Of a stretch of 64,000 bases of DNA, positions 51,629 to 61,192 are shown piece after piece. The notes under the pieces are model-generated. The model was given only the letters and a program-made list of their open reading frames with translations. It ran no database searches and was not told where the DNA came from. The translations under genes were made by a program, and so were the position numbers. Position 1 is the stretch's first letter. Each line of letters opens with the position of its first letter. Origin of the DNA: Pseudomonadota bacterium (GTDB taxonomy: Bacteria > Desulfobacterota > Desulfarculia > Desulfarculales > Desulfarculaceae); NCBI GenBank assembly GCA_018902755.1, contig JAHIQI010000069.1, positions 186,001 through 250,000 of the forward strand, written 5' to 3'.

Positions 51629-53440
51629 TTGTCTGAGCGGGCTCAAAAACGCCAACGTGACATAACGCATGCCAAACGCCTGCTGACCATGGTGCGCCCT
51701 TATTGGAAGCGCCTGGCCGGGGCCATGGCCCTCATGGTCCTGGTGGGGGCCTCCACCTCGGCAATGGCCTACCTGGTCAAGCCGGTGATGGACAAGATCT
51801 TCGTGGCCCGCGACTCCGACCTGCTCATGCTCATGCCCATCGGCATCATCGTGCTCTACACGGTCAAGGGGCTGTCCTCCTACGGGCAGACCTACCTCAT
51901 GCAGTACGTGGGCCAGCGCATCGTCACCCAGTTCCGCATCGATCTGTACGCCCACTTGCAGCGCCTGAGCCTGAGCTACTACGACCGCACCCCCACCGGG
52001 GAGTTGATGAGCCGCATCACCAACGACGTGAACCAGATGCAGGGCGCGGTGTCGAGCGTGGTCACCGGCGTGCTCAAGGACATGTTCACCATCGTGGGCC
52101 TGGTGGCGGTGATCGTCTACCGGGACTGGTTTTTGGCGGTGTTCGCCCTGGGGGTGTTCCCCCTGTGTGTCATCCCCCTGGTCAAGTTCGGCCGTAGGCT
52201 GCGCAAGATTTCCCACCGCTCCCAGGAGACCATGGCCGACGTCACCGTGCTCTTGCACGAGACCATAGGCGGGGCCCGCATCGTAAAGGGCTTTTGCCGC
52301 GAGGAATACGAGACCCAGCGCTTCACCGACGAGGCCTTCCGCCTGTTCCGCCTTCGCATGAAGGACATTTCCACCCGGGCCATGTCCAGCCCGCTCATGG
52401 AGTTTCTGGGCGGCCTGGGCATCGCGGGCATCCTGTTCTACGGCGGCTGGCAGGTGATCCACGGCGTGTCCACCCCCGGCACCTTTTTCTCGTTTCTCAC
52501 CGCCCTGATCCTGCTCTACGAGCCGGTCAAGCGCCTGAGCAGCATGAACAACGACGTGCAGAACGGCCTGGCCGCCGCCGAGCGGGTGTACCGGGTCCTG
52601 GACGAGCCAGTGGAGATTGCCGAGAAGACCGGCGCGGTGGAGCTGGCTCCGCTGCAAAAGGAGATCGTCTACCACAAGGTGAGCTTCGCCTATCGCCCCG
52701 GCGAACCGGTGCTCAAGGAAATAAACCTCACCGTGCCCAAGGGCCAGGCCGTGGCTCTGGTGGGAACCAGCGGCGGGGGCAAGACCACCCTGGTCAACCT
52801 GTTGCCCCGCTTCTACGAGGTGACCGAGGGCTCCATCAGCATCGACGGCACCGACATCCGCCAGGCCACCCTGGGCAGCCTGCGCGGCCAGATCGCCATC
52901 GTCACCCAGCAGACAATCCTGTTCAACGACACGGTGCGCAACAACATCGCCTACGGCCGCCCCGAGGCCAGCGACGATGAGGTGCGCGCCGCCGCCGAGG
53001 CGGCCTACGCCACCAAGTTCATCGAGCAGATGCCCCATGGCCTGGACACCAGGATCGGCGAGAGCGGGGTGCTCTTGTCCGGCGGTGAGCGCCAGCGCCT
53101 GTCCATAGCCCGAGCCCTGTTGGCCGACCGCCCCATCCTGATCCTGGACGAGGCCACCAGCAGCCTGGACACCGAGAGCGAGATGTACGTGCAAAAGGCC
53201 CTGGAAAACCTCATGGCCGGTCGCACCACCTTCGTCATCGCCCACCGCCTTTCCACGGTGCAGCGGGCCGACCGCATTCTGGTGATCAGCGGCGGCCACA
53301 TCGTGGAGGAGGGCCGCCACGATGAGCTGGTGGCCATGGGCGGGGTGTACACCCGCTTGCACCGCATGCAGTTCGCCATCGACCAAGGGCTGGAGGCTAT
53401 TGCGCCCCAGGCCGGGCAACCGGCCGGGGAGGGGAGCTAG
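51629..53440 (+). CDS. msbA: Lipid A export ATP-binding/permease protein
   Basis: A 603-residue half-transporter: six membrane helices (~25-310) with coupling segment SYYDRTPTGELMSRITNDV, then ATPase with GTSGGGKTTLVNLL, LSGGERQRLSIAR and ILILDEATSSLDTES. It flips lipid A across the inner membrane. The best start is TTG with AAGGA upstream; the first ATG is 60 bases later. It follows lpxB by only six bases, the usual position in deltaproteobacterial clusters. Confidence 0.93.
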   Translation: MSERAQKRQRDITHAKRLLTMVRPYWKRLAGAMALMVLVGASTSAMAYLVKPVMDKIFVARDSDLLMLMPIGIIVLYTVKGLSSYGQTYLMQYVGQRIVTQFRIDLYAHLQRLSLSYYDRTPTGELMSRITNDVNQMQGAVSSVVTGVLKDMFTIVGLVAVIVYRDWFLAVFALGVFPLCVIPLVKFGRRLRKISHRSQETMADVTVLLHETIGGARIVKGFCREEYETQRFTDEAFRLFRLRMKDISTRAMSSPLMEFLGGLGIAGILFYGGWQVIHGVSTPGTFFSFLTALILLYEPVKRLSSMNNDVQNGLAAAERVYRVLDEPVEIAEKTGAVELAPLQKEIVYHKVSFAYRPGEPVLKEINLTVPKGQAVALVGTSGGGKTTLVNLLPRFYEVTEGSISIDGTDIRQATLGSLRGQIAIVTQQTILFNDTVRNNIAYGRPEASDDEVRAAAEAAYATKFIEQMPHGLDTRIGESGVLLSGGERQRLSIARALLADRPILILDEATSSLDTESEMYVQKALENLMAGRTTFVIAHRLSTVQRADRILVISGGHIVEEGRHDELVAMGGVYTRLHRMQFAIDQGLEAIAPQAGQPAGEGS

Positions 53441-53445
53441 GGCCC

Positions 53446-54084
53446 ATGCCCGTCCGCTGGTTCGCCCAAGCCGATCCCGGCCTGCTGGCCCGCAGGGGGT
53501 TGGTTTGCGTGCTGGTGTTGGGGGCCATGGCCGGGGTGATGATTCTGGGCTGGGACCAGCCGGTGCGCGAGGCGCTGGGCCGCTTCGGCAAAAGCGGCTT
53601 TGGCCACGCCTGGGGGGTGAGCGCCTATTGGATGGGCCTGGGCGGGGTGCAGTTGGCCGTGGCGGCGGCGTTTATAGCCCTGGCCATCTGGGCCCGCAGT
53701 TTCCGCTGGCGCGCCATCGGCATCAATTGCCTTTGGGCGGTGGCCATATCCGGCATCATGGTTCAGGTGATCAAACACCTGGTGGGCCGGGCCCGGCCCC
53801 GCACCGGGATGGCCGCGAACATGCTGGTGGGCTTCTCCCTGGACAGCGACATGCACTCCTTCCCCTCGGGGCACGCGGCCACCAGCTTCGCCCTGGCCGC
53901 CTGGCTAACCTCCCGCTGCCCCCAGTGCGGAGTGCTATTCTATGGACTGGCCGGGTATATAGCTATGGGCCGGATCATCAGCGGGTCGCATTACGCCAGC
54001 GACGTATTGGGGGGAATGGCCCTGGGCCTGATGGTGGGCTGGGCCCTTGATTTCAGACGGCGGACCAAGGAGGTGGCAACATGA
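53446..54084 (+). CDS. PAP2-family membrane phosphatase
   Basis: A 212-residue membrane protein with about five helices and the three acid phosphatase motifs: KHLVGRARPR, SFPSGHAAT and RIISGSHYASDVLGG. Position between msbA and arnT suggests an LpxE-type lipid A phosphatase or a role in undecaprenyl diphosphate recycling; both are plausible and cannot be separated by sequence. The start follows GGGGAG and the stop overlaps the next gene (ATGA). Confidence 0.85.
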   Translation: MPVRWFAQADPGLLARRGLVCVLVLGAMAGVMILGWDQPVREALGRFGKSGFGHAWGVSAYWMGLGGVQLAVAAAFIALAIWARSFRWRAIGINCLWAVAISGIMVQVIKHLVGRARPRTGMAANMLVGFSLDSDMHSFPSGHAATSFALAAWLTSRCPQCGVLFYGLAGYIAMGRIISGSHYASDVLGGMALGLMVGWALDFRRRTKEVAT

Positions 54085-55961
54085 AAGGCAAGGCGAACCT
54101 TAGCGGCGCCCTGGCCCTGCTGTTGGTGCTGGCCGCTGCCGGAGCCCTGTTCCTGGCCGGGCTGGGGGACATCCCCCTCACCGACCGCGACGAGGGCGAG
54201 TACGCCGCCGCCGTGGCGGCCATGCGCACCTCTGGCGACTGGCTGGTGCCCACCCTCAACGGCCGCCTGTACCTGGAAAAGCCCATCCTGGTCTACTGGG
54301 CCATGGCCGGCAGCCAGGCCTTGGTGGGGGACAACGAGATTGGGGCGCGCCTGCCCTCGGCCCTGGCCGCCTTCGCCATGGTGCTGGTGGTGGGGCTCCT
54401 GGCCTGGCGCACCGGCCGGAGGGCCTCCCTGGGGGCTATGGCCGCCGCTGCCCTGGCCTTTTGTCCGCTCTTCGTCCTGGTGGGGCGGGCCTGCCTTACC
54501 GACGCCCTGTTGAGCCTGTGGACCACCCTGGCCATCATGGCGGTGTTCCTGGCCCTGGAGGGCGAGGACGGCGAGGGGCGAGGTTGGTGGTTGGTGGCCT
54601 GGGCCGCCCTGGGCCTGGGATTTCTCACCAAGGGGCCGGTGGCCCCGGCGGTGGTGTTGCCCAGCGCGGCGCTCTACGCCCTCATCCAGGGCCGCTTCTT
54701 TTATGCCCTGCGCAGCGCCCGCTGGCTGTGGGGCATCCTGATCTTCCTGGTAATCAACCTGCCCTGGTACGGCCTGGTGTGGTGGAAGCTGGGCGATCAG
54801 TTCATCGACGCCTTTTTCATCTCCCAGAACCTGCGCCGCTTCTCCGAGACCCTGCTGGGCCACGGGGGAGGGCTGGTCTACTATCTGCCGGTGCTGCTCG
54901 TCGGGGCCTTCCCCTTTGCGGCCATCGCCCTGCCCGAGTTGGGCCGGGCCCTGTTTCAGAACCCCAAGGCCCAGCGGGAAATGGACCCCATGAGCCGCTT
55001 GCACCTGCTGGCCGCGGTGTCCTTTTTGGTGGTGCTGGTGGTGTTCAGTCTGGCCGCCACCAAGCAGATAAACTACATCTTGCCCGCCTTGCCCTTCTTG
55101 GCCATGTTGGCCGCTTGCCAGATGGGGCGCTTGGCCTTGGGCCGGGCCCATGGCCGCCTGGCCTGGCCGGTGTTCTGGGTGGCGCTGTGGGTCTCCGGGG
55201 GCATCCTGGTGGTGGCCCTGGCGGCGGTGCCCGCGGCCTTGCCCCTGTTCTGGGACAAGATTCTGGGCTCCATCCGCTTCGACTCCTCCGAGTACGCTTT
55301 GCCCATGCGGGCCCCCATGATTGTCTGGTGGCCGCTGTTGGCCGCCCTGGTGGCCGGGGCGGGCATGTACCTGGCCTCCTGGGCCGCCCGGCGGGAGCGG
55401 GTAGCAATGATCCCCTGGTCCCTGGGCGTGGGCGCGGCCCTCACCTGCGCGGTGGTGTTTTTGGGGCTGTTCCCCCAGGCCGCCGGGGTCATGCAGCAAC
55501 CGGCCAAGGAACTTGCCCAAGAGGTGCGCCGCAGGGCCGGTGAGCAGGCCCAGGTGGTGACCTATGGCCTGTGGAAGCCAAGCCTGATCTACTACACCGG
55601 GCGCAACCTGCCCCGATACAAGGTGGAGCAGGGGGCAGGGCTGGCCAAGGAGCTGTCCGCCGCCAAACCGGTGTATGTTTTCAGCCGGATGCGCCTGGAA
55701 GACAAGCTGATCCAGACCACGGGCTTTAGGGTCCTGACCAGCCGAGAGGGCTACCTCTTGGGCGGCAACCAAGCGGCCCTGGCCCAGTGGAAAGGCGAGG
55801 CCCCGCCGCCGGTCAAGGCCGAGCCGCCCGCCCAGGCGGCGCCGCCTGCGGCGCCTGCCCCCAAGGCCAAAGAGGGCGGCAAGCCGGACCCCAAAGCGCC
55901 GGACGGCCAGACCCCACCTGCAAAGGACACCCCCGCACCCAAGGCTAAGGAAACCTTGTGA
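54081..55961 (+). CDS. ArnT-like glycosyltransferase (GT39) with Pro/Ala/Lys-rich tail
   Basis: A 626-residue multi-helix lipid-A-type glycosyltransferase of family GT39. The N-terminal TDRDEGEYAAAVAAM and NGRLYLEKPILVYW form the first periplasmic loop with the catalytic acidic residues, as in ArnT. ArnT moves aminoarabinose from undecaprenyl phosphate to lipid A. The last ~60 residues are a low-complexity Pro/Ala/Lys tail (VKAEPPAQAAPPAAPAPKAK), unusual for the family. Overlaps both neighbours by four bases, so it is translationally coupled. Confidence 0.85.
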   Translation: MKGKANLSGALALLLVLAAAGALFLAGLGDIPLTDRDEGEYAAAVAAMRTSGDWLVPTLNGRLYLEKPILVYWAMAGSQALVGDNEIGARLPSALAAFAMVLVVGLLAWRTGRRASLGAMAAAALAFCPLFVLVGRACLTDALLSLWTTLAIMAVFLALEGEDGEGRGWWLVAWAALGLGFLTKGPVAPAVVLPSAALYALIQGRFFYALRSARWLWGILIFLVINLPWYGLVWWKLGDQFIDAFFISQNLRRFSETLLGHGGGLVYYLPVLLVGAFPFAAIALPELGRALFQNPKAQREMDPMSRLHLLAAVSFLVVLVVFSLAATKQINYILPALPFLAMLAACQMGRLALGRAHGRLAWPVFWVALWVSGGILVVALAAVPAALPLFWDKILGSIRFDSSEYALPMRAPMIVWWPLLAALVAGAGMYLASWAARRERVAMIPWSLGVGAALTCAVVFLGLFPQAAGVMQQPAKELAQEVRRRAGEQAQVVTYGLWKPSLIYYTGRNLPRYKVEQGAGLAKELSAAKPVYVFSRMRLEDKLIQTTGFRVLTSREGYLLGGNQAALAQWKGEAPPPVKAEPPAQAAPPAAPAPKAKEGGKPDPKAPDGQTPPAKDTPAPKAKETL

Positions 55962-57661
55962 TCACCCTGCTGCAAAATCCGCTTTGGCAGCGCCGCCTGT
56001 ACCTCTTCATCCTGGTGGCGGTGTGCCTGGTGCTGTTCTTTTCCCTGGGCGGCATGCGCGACCTGTGGGAGAGCGACGAGGCCCGCTACGCCGAGCTGGG
56101 CCGGGAGATGCTGGACTCCGGCTCTTTCAGCCACTGGGTGATTCCTCGCCTGAATTACGTCATCTATCTGGAAAAGCCGCCCCTGTACTACTGGCTCACC
56201 GCTTTGAGTTTCGCCGTGTTCGGGGTGGGCGAGGCGGCGGCCCGTCTGGTGCCCGCGCTGTTCGGAACACTGAGCGTGTTGATCGCTTTCGCCCTGGGCC
56301 GGGAGATGTGGGGCGATGAAAAGGCGGGCTTCTGGTCCGGCCTGGTGCTGGCCACTTCGCTGATGTTCTTCGCGCTCAGCCGGGTGATCCTGGTGGACAT
56401 GGTGCTGTGCTTCGGGGTGATGCTGGCCGTGTGGGGGGCCTGGAGCCTGAGGGCCGGGCGGGATTGGGGCCTCTACGCCTTTTGGGTGGGCTGCGCCATC
56501 GGTTTCCTGACCAAGGGGGTGCTGGGGCCCGGCCTGGCGGCCATGTCCGTGGTGCTCTTCGCGGTCCTGGCCGGGGAGTGGCGGCTTCTGGGCCGCCTGT
56601 TGGACTGGCGGGGACCCGCCTTGTTCGTGCTGCTGTGCGCCCCATGGGTGGTGGCCGCCGCCCTGCTGCACAAGGGTTTCATCACCTATTTCTTCTGGGA
56701 CGAGCAGGTGGGCCGTCTGCTCACCAACCAGCACCAGCGCTTCCAGCCCTGGTGGTACTACTTCGTCCTGATTCCCGGAGCTTTCTTCCCCTGGATAGCC
56801 CTGCTGCCCTGGTGCGTGGGACGCACCTTCCCACGGGCAGCCTGGCGCAAGCCAGAGGCCCGGCCCTGGCTGTTGGCCGCGGTGTGGTTCGTGGGCATGT
56901 TCATCTTCTTCACCCTGTCGCGCTCCAAGATGATGCACTACGCCCTGCCCATGCTGCCGCCCCTGGCCCTTTTGGTGGGGCGTCCTCTGAGCGGAGTGAT
57001 GTCCTGGCCGCACGGAGCAACCGCGCCGGGCGGGCTGCGGGCCAGCCTCACCGCCCTGGCCGCCCTGTGCCTGGTGGCGGGCCTGGCCGTGCTGGTGATC
57101 CCGGCCACCAACCCGGACATCAACTACAGCCACGCCGGGGCCATGCTCTTCATTGGGCCTTTGTTCCTGGCCCTGCTGGCCCTGGGGGTGTACGCCGTGC
57201 GGGGGCGGGCCTGGGCCGCGGCCATCGCGCCCCTGACCGTGTTCGTGCTTTTGGTGCTGGGGGCGGCGGCGGCTTCGCCCACCCTGGACCGCTACCGCTC
57301 GGTGGGACCGCTCATAAAACCCATCGCCGCCCAACTGAAGCCGGACGACATCGTGGCCAACCTGGGCGATTACTGGCACGGCACCGCCTTTTACGCCAAG
57401 AGGCGGGTGCTGGTGGCCGACAACTGGGGGGAGCTTGATTTCGGGCGCCGTCTGGACCCGGAGCGGGCCAAGTGGTTCATGCGGGGCAACCAGGGTCTGC
57501 TGGGGGTCATGGCCGGGGACCGGCGGGTGTTCGCCATAGCCGAAACCGGGCGCTGGCAGCGCTTCCACGCCCTGGCCCAGAAGCGCAAGCAGGCCCTGCC
57601 GCTTTTCCCCTGGGCCACGGTTGGCGACAAGACCCTGTTCAGCAACCGCCCCCAGAGTTAA
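55958..57661 (+). CDS. ArnT-like glycosyltransferase (GT39)
   Basis: A 567-residue GT39 protein, second in tandem. WESDEARYAELGREML and LNYVIYLEKPPLYYW repeat the loop motifs of the first copy. About 11-12 membrane helices are predicted by eye. It starts with GTG overlapping the upstream stop. The two copies differ substantially, so they probably serve different acceptors or sugars. The stop (TTAA) lies inside the left inverted repeat of the mobile element, suggesting insertion at the very end of the gene. Confidence 0.87.
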   Translation: MITLLQNPLWQRRLYLFILVAVCLVLFFSLGGMRDLWESDEARYAELGREMLDSGSFSHWVIPRLNYVIYLEKPPLYYWLTALSFAVFGVGEAAARLVPALFGTLSVLIAFALGREMWGDEKAGFWSGLVLATSLMFFALSRVILVDMVLCFGVMLAVWGAWSLRAGRDWGLYAFWVGCAIGFLTKGVLGPGLAAMSVVLFAVLAGEWRLLGRLLDWRGPALFVLLCAPWVVAAALLHKGFITYFFWDEQVGRLLTNQHQRFQPWWYYFVLIPGAFFPWIALLPWCVGRTFPRAAWRKPEARPWLLAAVWFVGMFIFFTLSRSKMMHYALPMLPPLALLVGRPLSGVMSWPHGATAPGGLRASLTALAALCLVAGLAVLVIPATNPDINYSHAGAMLFIGPLFLALLALGVYAVRGRAWAAAIAPLTVFVLLVLGAAAASPTLDRYRSVGPLIKPIAAQLKPDDIVANLGDYWHGTAFYAKRRVLVADNWGELDFGRRLDPERAKWFMRGNQGLLGVMAGDRRVFAIAETGRWQRFHALAQKRKQALPLFPWATVGDKTLFSNRPQS

Positions 57662-57921
57662 CCCGGACATTTCATGAAGGCCTGGCGTCCGGCTGCGCCA
57701 GCCCTCCGCATACGGCGTTGCCGGCTGCGCTCGGGCCTCGACGTAGCCTTAGCTACGCCTGCGACCCTCTCTTGCCGGTCGCCTTGTCTGCCGGGGGCTG
57801 GCTGTGCCGGGCCCGAATACAAACTGAACCTCGATGAAGCTGATGCATTTTTAATAAGGATTGCATTACTGCTGAATCGTTGCTGCTAGCCGCCCACCCT
57901 TCATGAAATATCCGGGCTAAC
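57657..57921. mobile_element. MITE-like element with 31-bp imperfect inverted repeats
   Basis: Left end 57657-57687 (GTTAACCCGGACATTTCATG...) and right end 57891-57921 match as inverted repeats at 26 of 31 bases, including ATTTCATGAAGG/CCTTCATGAAAT perfect. The 265-bp element holds no gene, a small internal hairpin (CGTAGC-CTTA-GCTACG, 57742-57757) and an AT-rich right third. A non-autonomous transposon (MITE) or a structured repeat is the likely identity. No direct target duplication is obvious. It fills most of the 350-bp gap between arnT and arnC. Confidence 0.55.
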
Positions 57922-58011
57922 ACTCCGGGGCAACTTGATTTTATCCCCTTTGCCTGCCATAGTATAAACCCGCGAACAGCAAGTTTTGCATCACCCAAGG
58001 CGGAGAGGCAT

Positions 58012-58971
58012 ATGCCCCCGGCAGCCACGGAAAACCAGCCCTATCTATCAGTGGTTATCCCCGTTTTTAACGAAGAGGACAACCTGACGGAGCTTCACGC
58101 CCGTCTGTCCCTGACCCTGAACGCCTCTCCCTGGGATTGGGAGGTCGTCTACGTGGACGACGGCTCCAAGGACACCTCTTGGGAGCTGCTGTGCCGCATA
58201 CACACCCAGGACCCCCACGTGCGCCTGGTGCGCTTCAACCGCAACTACGGCCAGCACATGGCCATATTCGCGGGCTTCGAGACGGTGCGGGGAAAGGTGG
58301 TGGTGACTCTGGACGCGGACCTGCAAAATCCCCCCGAGGAGGTTCCCAAGCTGGTGAACAAGCTCGAGGAGGGCTTTGACGTGGTCAGCGGCTGGCGGCA
58401 AAACCGCCACGACTCGGTGCTGCGCAAGATACCCACTTGGTTGGTGGCCAAGATGACCAGCCGGGTGGTGGGGGTGCACCTAAGGGACTACGGCTGCATG
58501 CTCCGGGCCTACCGCATCGAGGTGGTCCAGGCCATGTGCGCCTCCCAGGAGACCTCCTCCTACATCCCGGCCCTGGCCAACCTCTACGCGGCCAGCGTGG
58601 GCGAGATCCCCGTGGCCCACGCCGAGCGCGCGGCGGGACAATCCAAGTACAGCATCTTCAAGCTAATCAAGCTCAACTTCGACCTGATGACCGGCTTCTC
58701 GGTGCTGCCCATCCAGATGGTCAGCGTCCTGGGCGTGCTCATCGCCCTGATGGGCCTGGCTTTCGGCCTGTTCCTGTTCGTCCGCCGCCTGGTGGTGGGC
58801 CCGGAGGTGGGAGGGGTGTTCACCCTGTTCGCCATCCTGTTCGTATTCGTGGGCCTGCAAATCCTGGTGGTGGGGCTCATGGGAGAATACCTGGGCCGCA
58901 TCTACCGCGAGGTTCGGCGCAGGCCGCGCTTCGTCATCCGCGAGACCAGGGACCCCGAAGCCGGGTCGTAA
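58012..58971 (+). CDS. arnC: ArnC-like undecaprenyl-phosphate glycosyltransferase (GT2)
   Basis: A 319-residue GT2 enzyme: SVVIPVFNEEDNLTELHARL, VRFNRNYGQHMAIFAGFETV and TLDADLQNPPEEVP match ArnC/GtrB, with two C-terminal membrane helices. ArnC transfers 4-formamido-arabinose to undecaprenyl phosphate. The neighbouring arnD and arnT homologues support this over GtrB. AGGCGGAGAGG precedes the ATG. The gene ends 3 bases before arnD. Confidence 0.85.
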   Translation: MPPAATENQPYLSVVIPVFNEEDNLTELHARLSLTLNASPWDWEVVYVDDGSKDTSWELLCRIHTQDPHVRLVRFNRNYGQHMAIFAGFETVRGKVVVTLDADLQNPPEEVPKLVNKLEEGFDVVSGWRQNRHDSVLRKIPTWLVAKMTSRVVGVHLRDYGCMLRAYRIEVVQAMCASQETSSYIPALANLYAASVGEIPVAHAERAAGQSKYSIFKLIKLNFDLMTGFSVLPIQMVSVLGVLIALMGLAFGLFLFVRRLVVGPEVGGVFTLFAILFVFVGLQILVVGLMGEYLGRIYREVRRRPRFVIRETRDPEAGS

Positions 58972-58973
58972 CC

Positions 58974-59906
58974 ATGGTGCTTAAAGCGGCCGACACCCGC
59001 CTGGTTCTTAAAGTAGACATCGACACCAAGGTGGGCCTGCTGGAAGGCGTGCCTCGCCTGATGGACATCTTCGCCCAAGCTGGGGTGAAGGCCTCCTTTT
59101 ACATCGCCATGGGGCCGGACCACTCGGGCCGCGCCCTGGCCCGCTTGGTGAAGCCCGGCTTCCTGCAAAAGCAACTGCGCTCCGGCGCGGCGGGAGCCTA
59201 CGGGATAACCACCATGCTCTACGGCGTGGCCTTGCCCGGGCCAATTATCGCCCAGGAGGCCCCGTATCTGTTCCACGAGCTCATCGCCGAGGGCCACGAG
59301 GTGGGTCTGCACGGCTGGGACCACGTGTTCTGGCACGACCGCATGTGTCACCTGCCCGCCTATCGCATAAGGGCCCACCTGGGCCGGGCCTGGCGGCTCT
59401 ACAAGCAGATAACCGGCCTGGCTCCGGCGACCTTCGCCTCTCCCGGCTGGCAGATCACCCCCACCGCCTATCAGGCCCTGGCCGACATGGGCATCAGCCA
59501 CGTGTCCTGCGCCCGGGGGCGCAGCCCCTTCCGGCCCCTGGTGGAGGGTCGCCCCTTGCCCCTGGTGGAACTGCCCACCACCATGCCCACCCTGGACGAG
59601 ATCCTGGGCCGCGACGGCGTCACCCTGGACACCGCCGCCGCCTGGCTGGCCGACCGGGTGCGCCCCGGTGAGCTGAACGTCTACACCCTGCACGGCGAGG
59701 TGGAGGGCAGGGCCCAGGCCCCGGTGCTGGAGGGCCTCATCGCCCGCTTGCGAGACCGGGGGGTTAGCTTCCCGCGCCTGGTGGACGCCGCGGCCCAGGA
59801 AGCGGCCCAGGGCGTGCCGGTGGACGAGGTGGCCTGGGGCAGAGCGCCGGGGCGGGCCGGAGACCTGGCTTGGCAGGCATCGGACCTCGCGCAGGGGGCG
59901 GCATGA
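58974..59906 (+). CDS. arnD: ArnD-like deformylase (polysaccharide deacetylase family)
   Basis: A 310-residue NodB-fold deacetylase: LKVDIDTKVGLLEGVP carries the catalytic/metal Asp pair, EVGLHGWDHVFWHDRM the His, and FASPGWQITPTA the Pro-rich motif. ArnD removes the formyl group from the undecaprenyl-linked sugar before ArnT uses it. The start follows arnC by 2 bases with GAAGCCGGG ahead. No arnA, arnB or arnE/F genes are in the window. Confidence 0.85.
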   Translation: MVLKAADTRLVLKVDIDTKVGLLEGVPRLMDIFAQAGVKASFYIAMGPDHSGRALARLVKPGFLQKQLRSGAAGAYGITTMLYGVALPGPIIAQEAPYLFHELIAEGHEVGLHGWDHVFWHDRMCHLPAYRIRAHLGRAWRLYKQITGLAPATFASPGWQITPTAYQALADMGISHVSCARGRSPFRPLVEGRPLPLVELPTTMPTLDEILGRDGVTLDTAAAWLADRVRPGELNVYTLHGEVEGRAQAPVLEGLIARLRDRGVSFPRLVDAAAQEAAQGVPVDEVAWGRAPGRAGDLAWQASDLAQGAA

Positions 59907-61192
59907 AACGCATCCTGTACAGCCTGGCCCTGGGCCTGGGAGCGGCGGCGGCCTCGCCGTTCATCGCCGCCCGCCTGGCCCGGCCGCCCAAGCGCCAAGC
60001 CACCCTGGCCCGCCTGGGCCTGGGCCCCTTGGCCCAGCCGCCCGCGTTAAAGCCCGGCGGCATCTGGCTGCACGCCCTGAGCGTGGGCGAGTCGGTTTCG
60101 GCCCTCCCTCTGGTGCGCGGCCTGCGCGAGCGCTTTCCCCAAAAGCCCATCGCCTTTTCCTGCGGCACCGGTCAGGGCCTGGCTACGGCGCGGGAAAAGC
60201 TGGCCGATCAGGTGGACGCCACCTTCATACGACCATTGGAGCTGCCCTGGGCCATGCGCCCGGTGCTCCAGGCCTTGCACCCCGGCCTGGCCATCCTGGT
60301 GGAGGGCGACCTTTGGCCCGGCTGGCAGTGGGCCCTGGCCGAGCAGGGGGTGCCGCGCCTGCTGGTCAACGGACGGGTGAGCCCCCGCACCCTCAGGGGC
60401 TATCGCCGCCTGGGCCCTCTGGCCCGGGAGCTGTTCCGGGGCTTCGACCTGGTGCTGGTGCAGACCGCCACCGACCGGGAGCGTCTTCTCGACGTGGGGG
60501 TCGATCCCGGCAAGGTGAAAGTGGGCGGCAACCTCAAATTCGACAGCGCCCCGGCGGCCCTGGATGAAGCCCGGCGCCGCGCCCTGGCCGAGGAGTTGGG
60601 CCTGGCCGGGCGCACCGTGCTGGTGGCCGGGTCCACCCACGCCGGGGAAGAGGAGCCCTGTCTGGACGCCTATGTGCAGCTCAAGGAGCGCGTGCCCGGC
60701 CTGGCCTTGCTCATCGCCCCCCGGGAAGTGGAGCGGGGAGGGGCGGTGGCCCGCCTGGCCCAGGAGCGAGGCCTCAGCGTGGCCCGGCTCTCCCAAGGCC
60801 CGGCTCCGGCGGGCAGCCAGGTGGTGGTGTTGGACCTGCTGGGCAAGCTGGCCTCGGCCTACGCCCTGGGCGCGGCCTCATTCGTGGGCGGCTCCCTGGT
60901 GTCCGTGGGAGGGCATAATCTTTTGGAACCAGCCGCCCAGGGGGTGCCGGTGGTGTTCGGCTCCATCACCCACAACTTTTTGGAAATGGCCCGCGACCTG
61001 GAAGAGGCGGGCGGAGGCCTGCGCATCAACTCCGGCGTGGAACTGGCTGCGGTCTGGGGCGAGTTGCTGGCGCATCCGGAAAAAGCCAAGGTCATGGGTC
61101 AGGCGGCGCGCAACTTCGTTGACGCCCACCACGGCGCGGTGGAGCGGGCAGTGGCGGCGGCGGCTCTTCTCCTGGAGGGCGGCCATGCCTAA
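59903..61192 (+). CDS. waaA: 3-deoxy-D-manno-octulosonic acid (Kdo) transferase
   Basis: A 429-residue GT30 enzyme: an N-terminal membrane anchor (ILYSLALGLGAAAASPFIAA), IWLHALSVGESVSALPLV (acceptor base), EGDLWPGWQ and the donor domain SFVGGSLVSVGGHNLLEPAAQG. It adds Kdo to lipid IVA. The ATG overlaps the arnD stop (ATGA), which decides the start. The 8-base overlap with lpxK downstream couples the next gene. Confidence 0.93.
   Translation: MKRILYSLALGLGAAAASPFIAARLARPPKRQATLARLGLGPLAQPPALKPGGIWLHALSVGESVSALPLVRGLRERFPQKPIAFSCGTGQGLATAREKLADQVDATFIRPLELPWAMRPVLQALHPGLAILVEGDLWPGWQWALAEQGVPRLLVNGRVSPRTLRGYRRLGPLARELFRGFDLVLVQTATDRERLLDVGVDPGKVKVGGNLKFDSAPAALDEARRRALAEELGLAGRTVLVAGSTHAGEEEPCLDAYVQLKERVPGLALLIAPREVERGGAVARLAQERGLSVARLSQGPAPAGSQVVVLDLLGKLASAYALGAASFVGGSLVSVGGHNLLEPAAQGVPVVFGSITHNFLEMARDLEEAGGGLRINSGVELAAVWGELLAHPEKAKVMGQAARNFVDAHHGAVERAVAAAALLLEGGHA

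Noticed and set aside
57674..57889. Possible 71-residue plus-strand protein inside the 57.7-kb repeat
   Set aside because: Low-complexity Arg/Pro-rich translation, lies wholly between the inverted repeats, no Shine-Dalgarno; more likely structured non-coding DNA.
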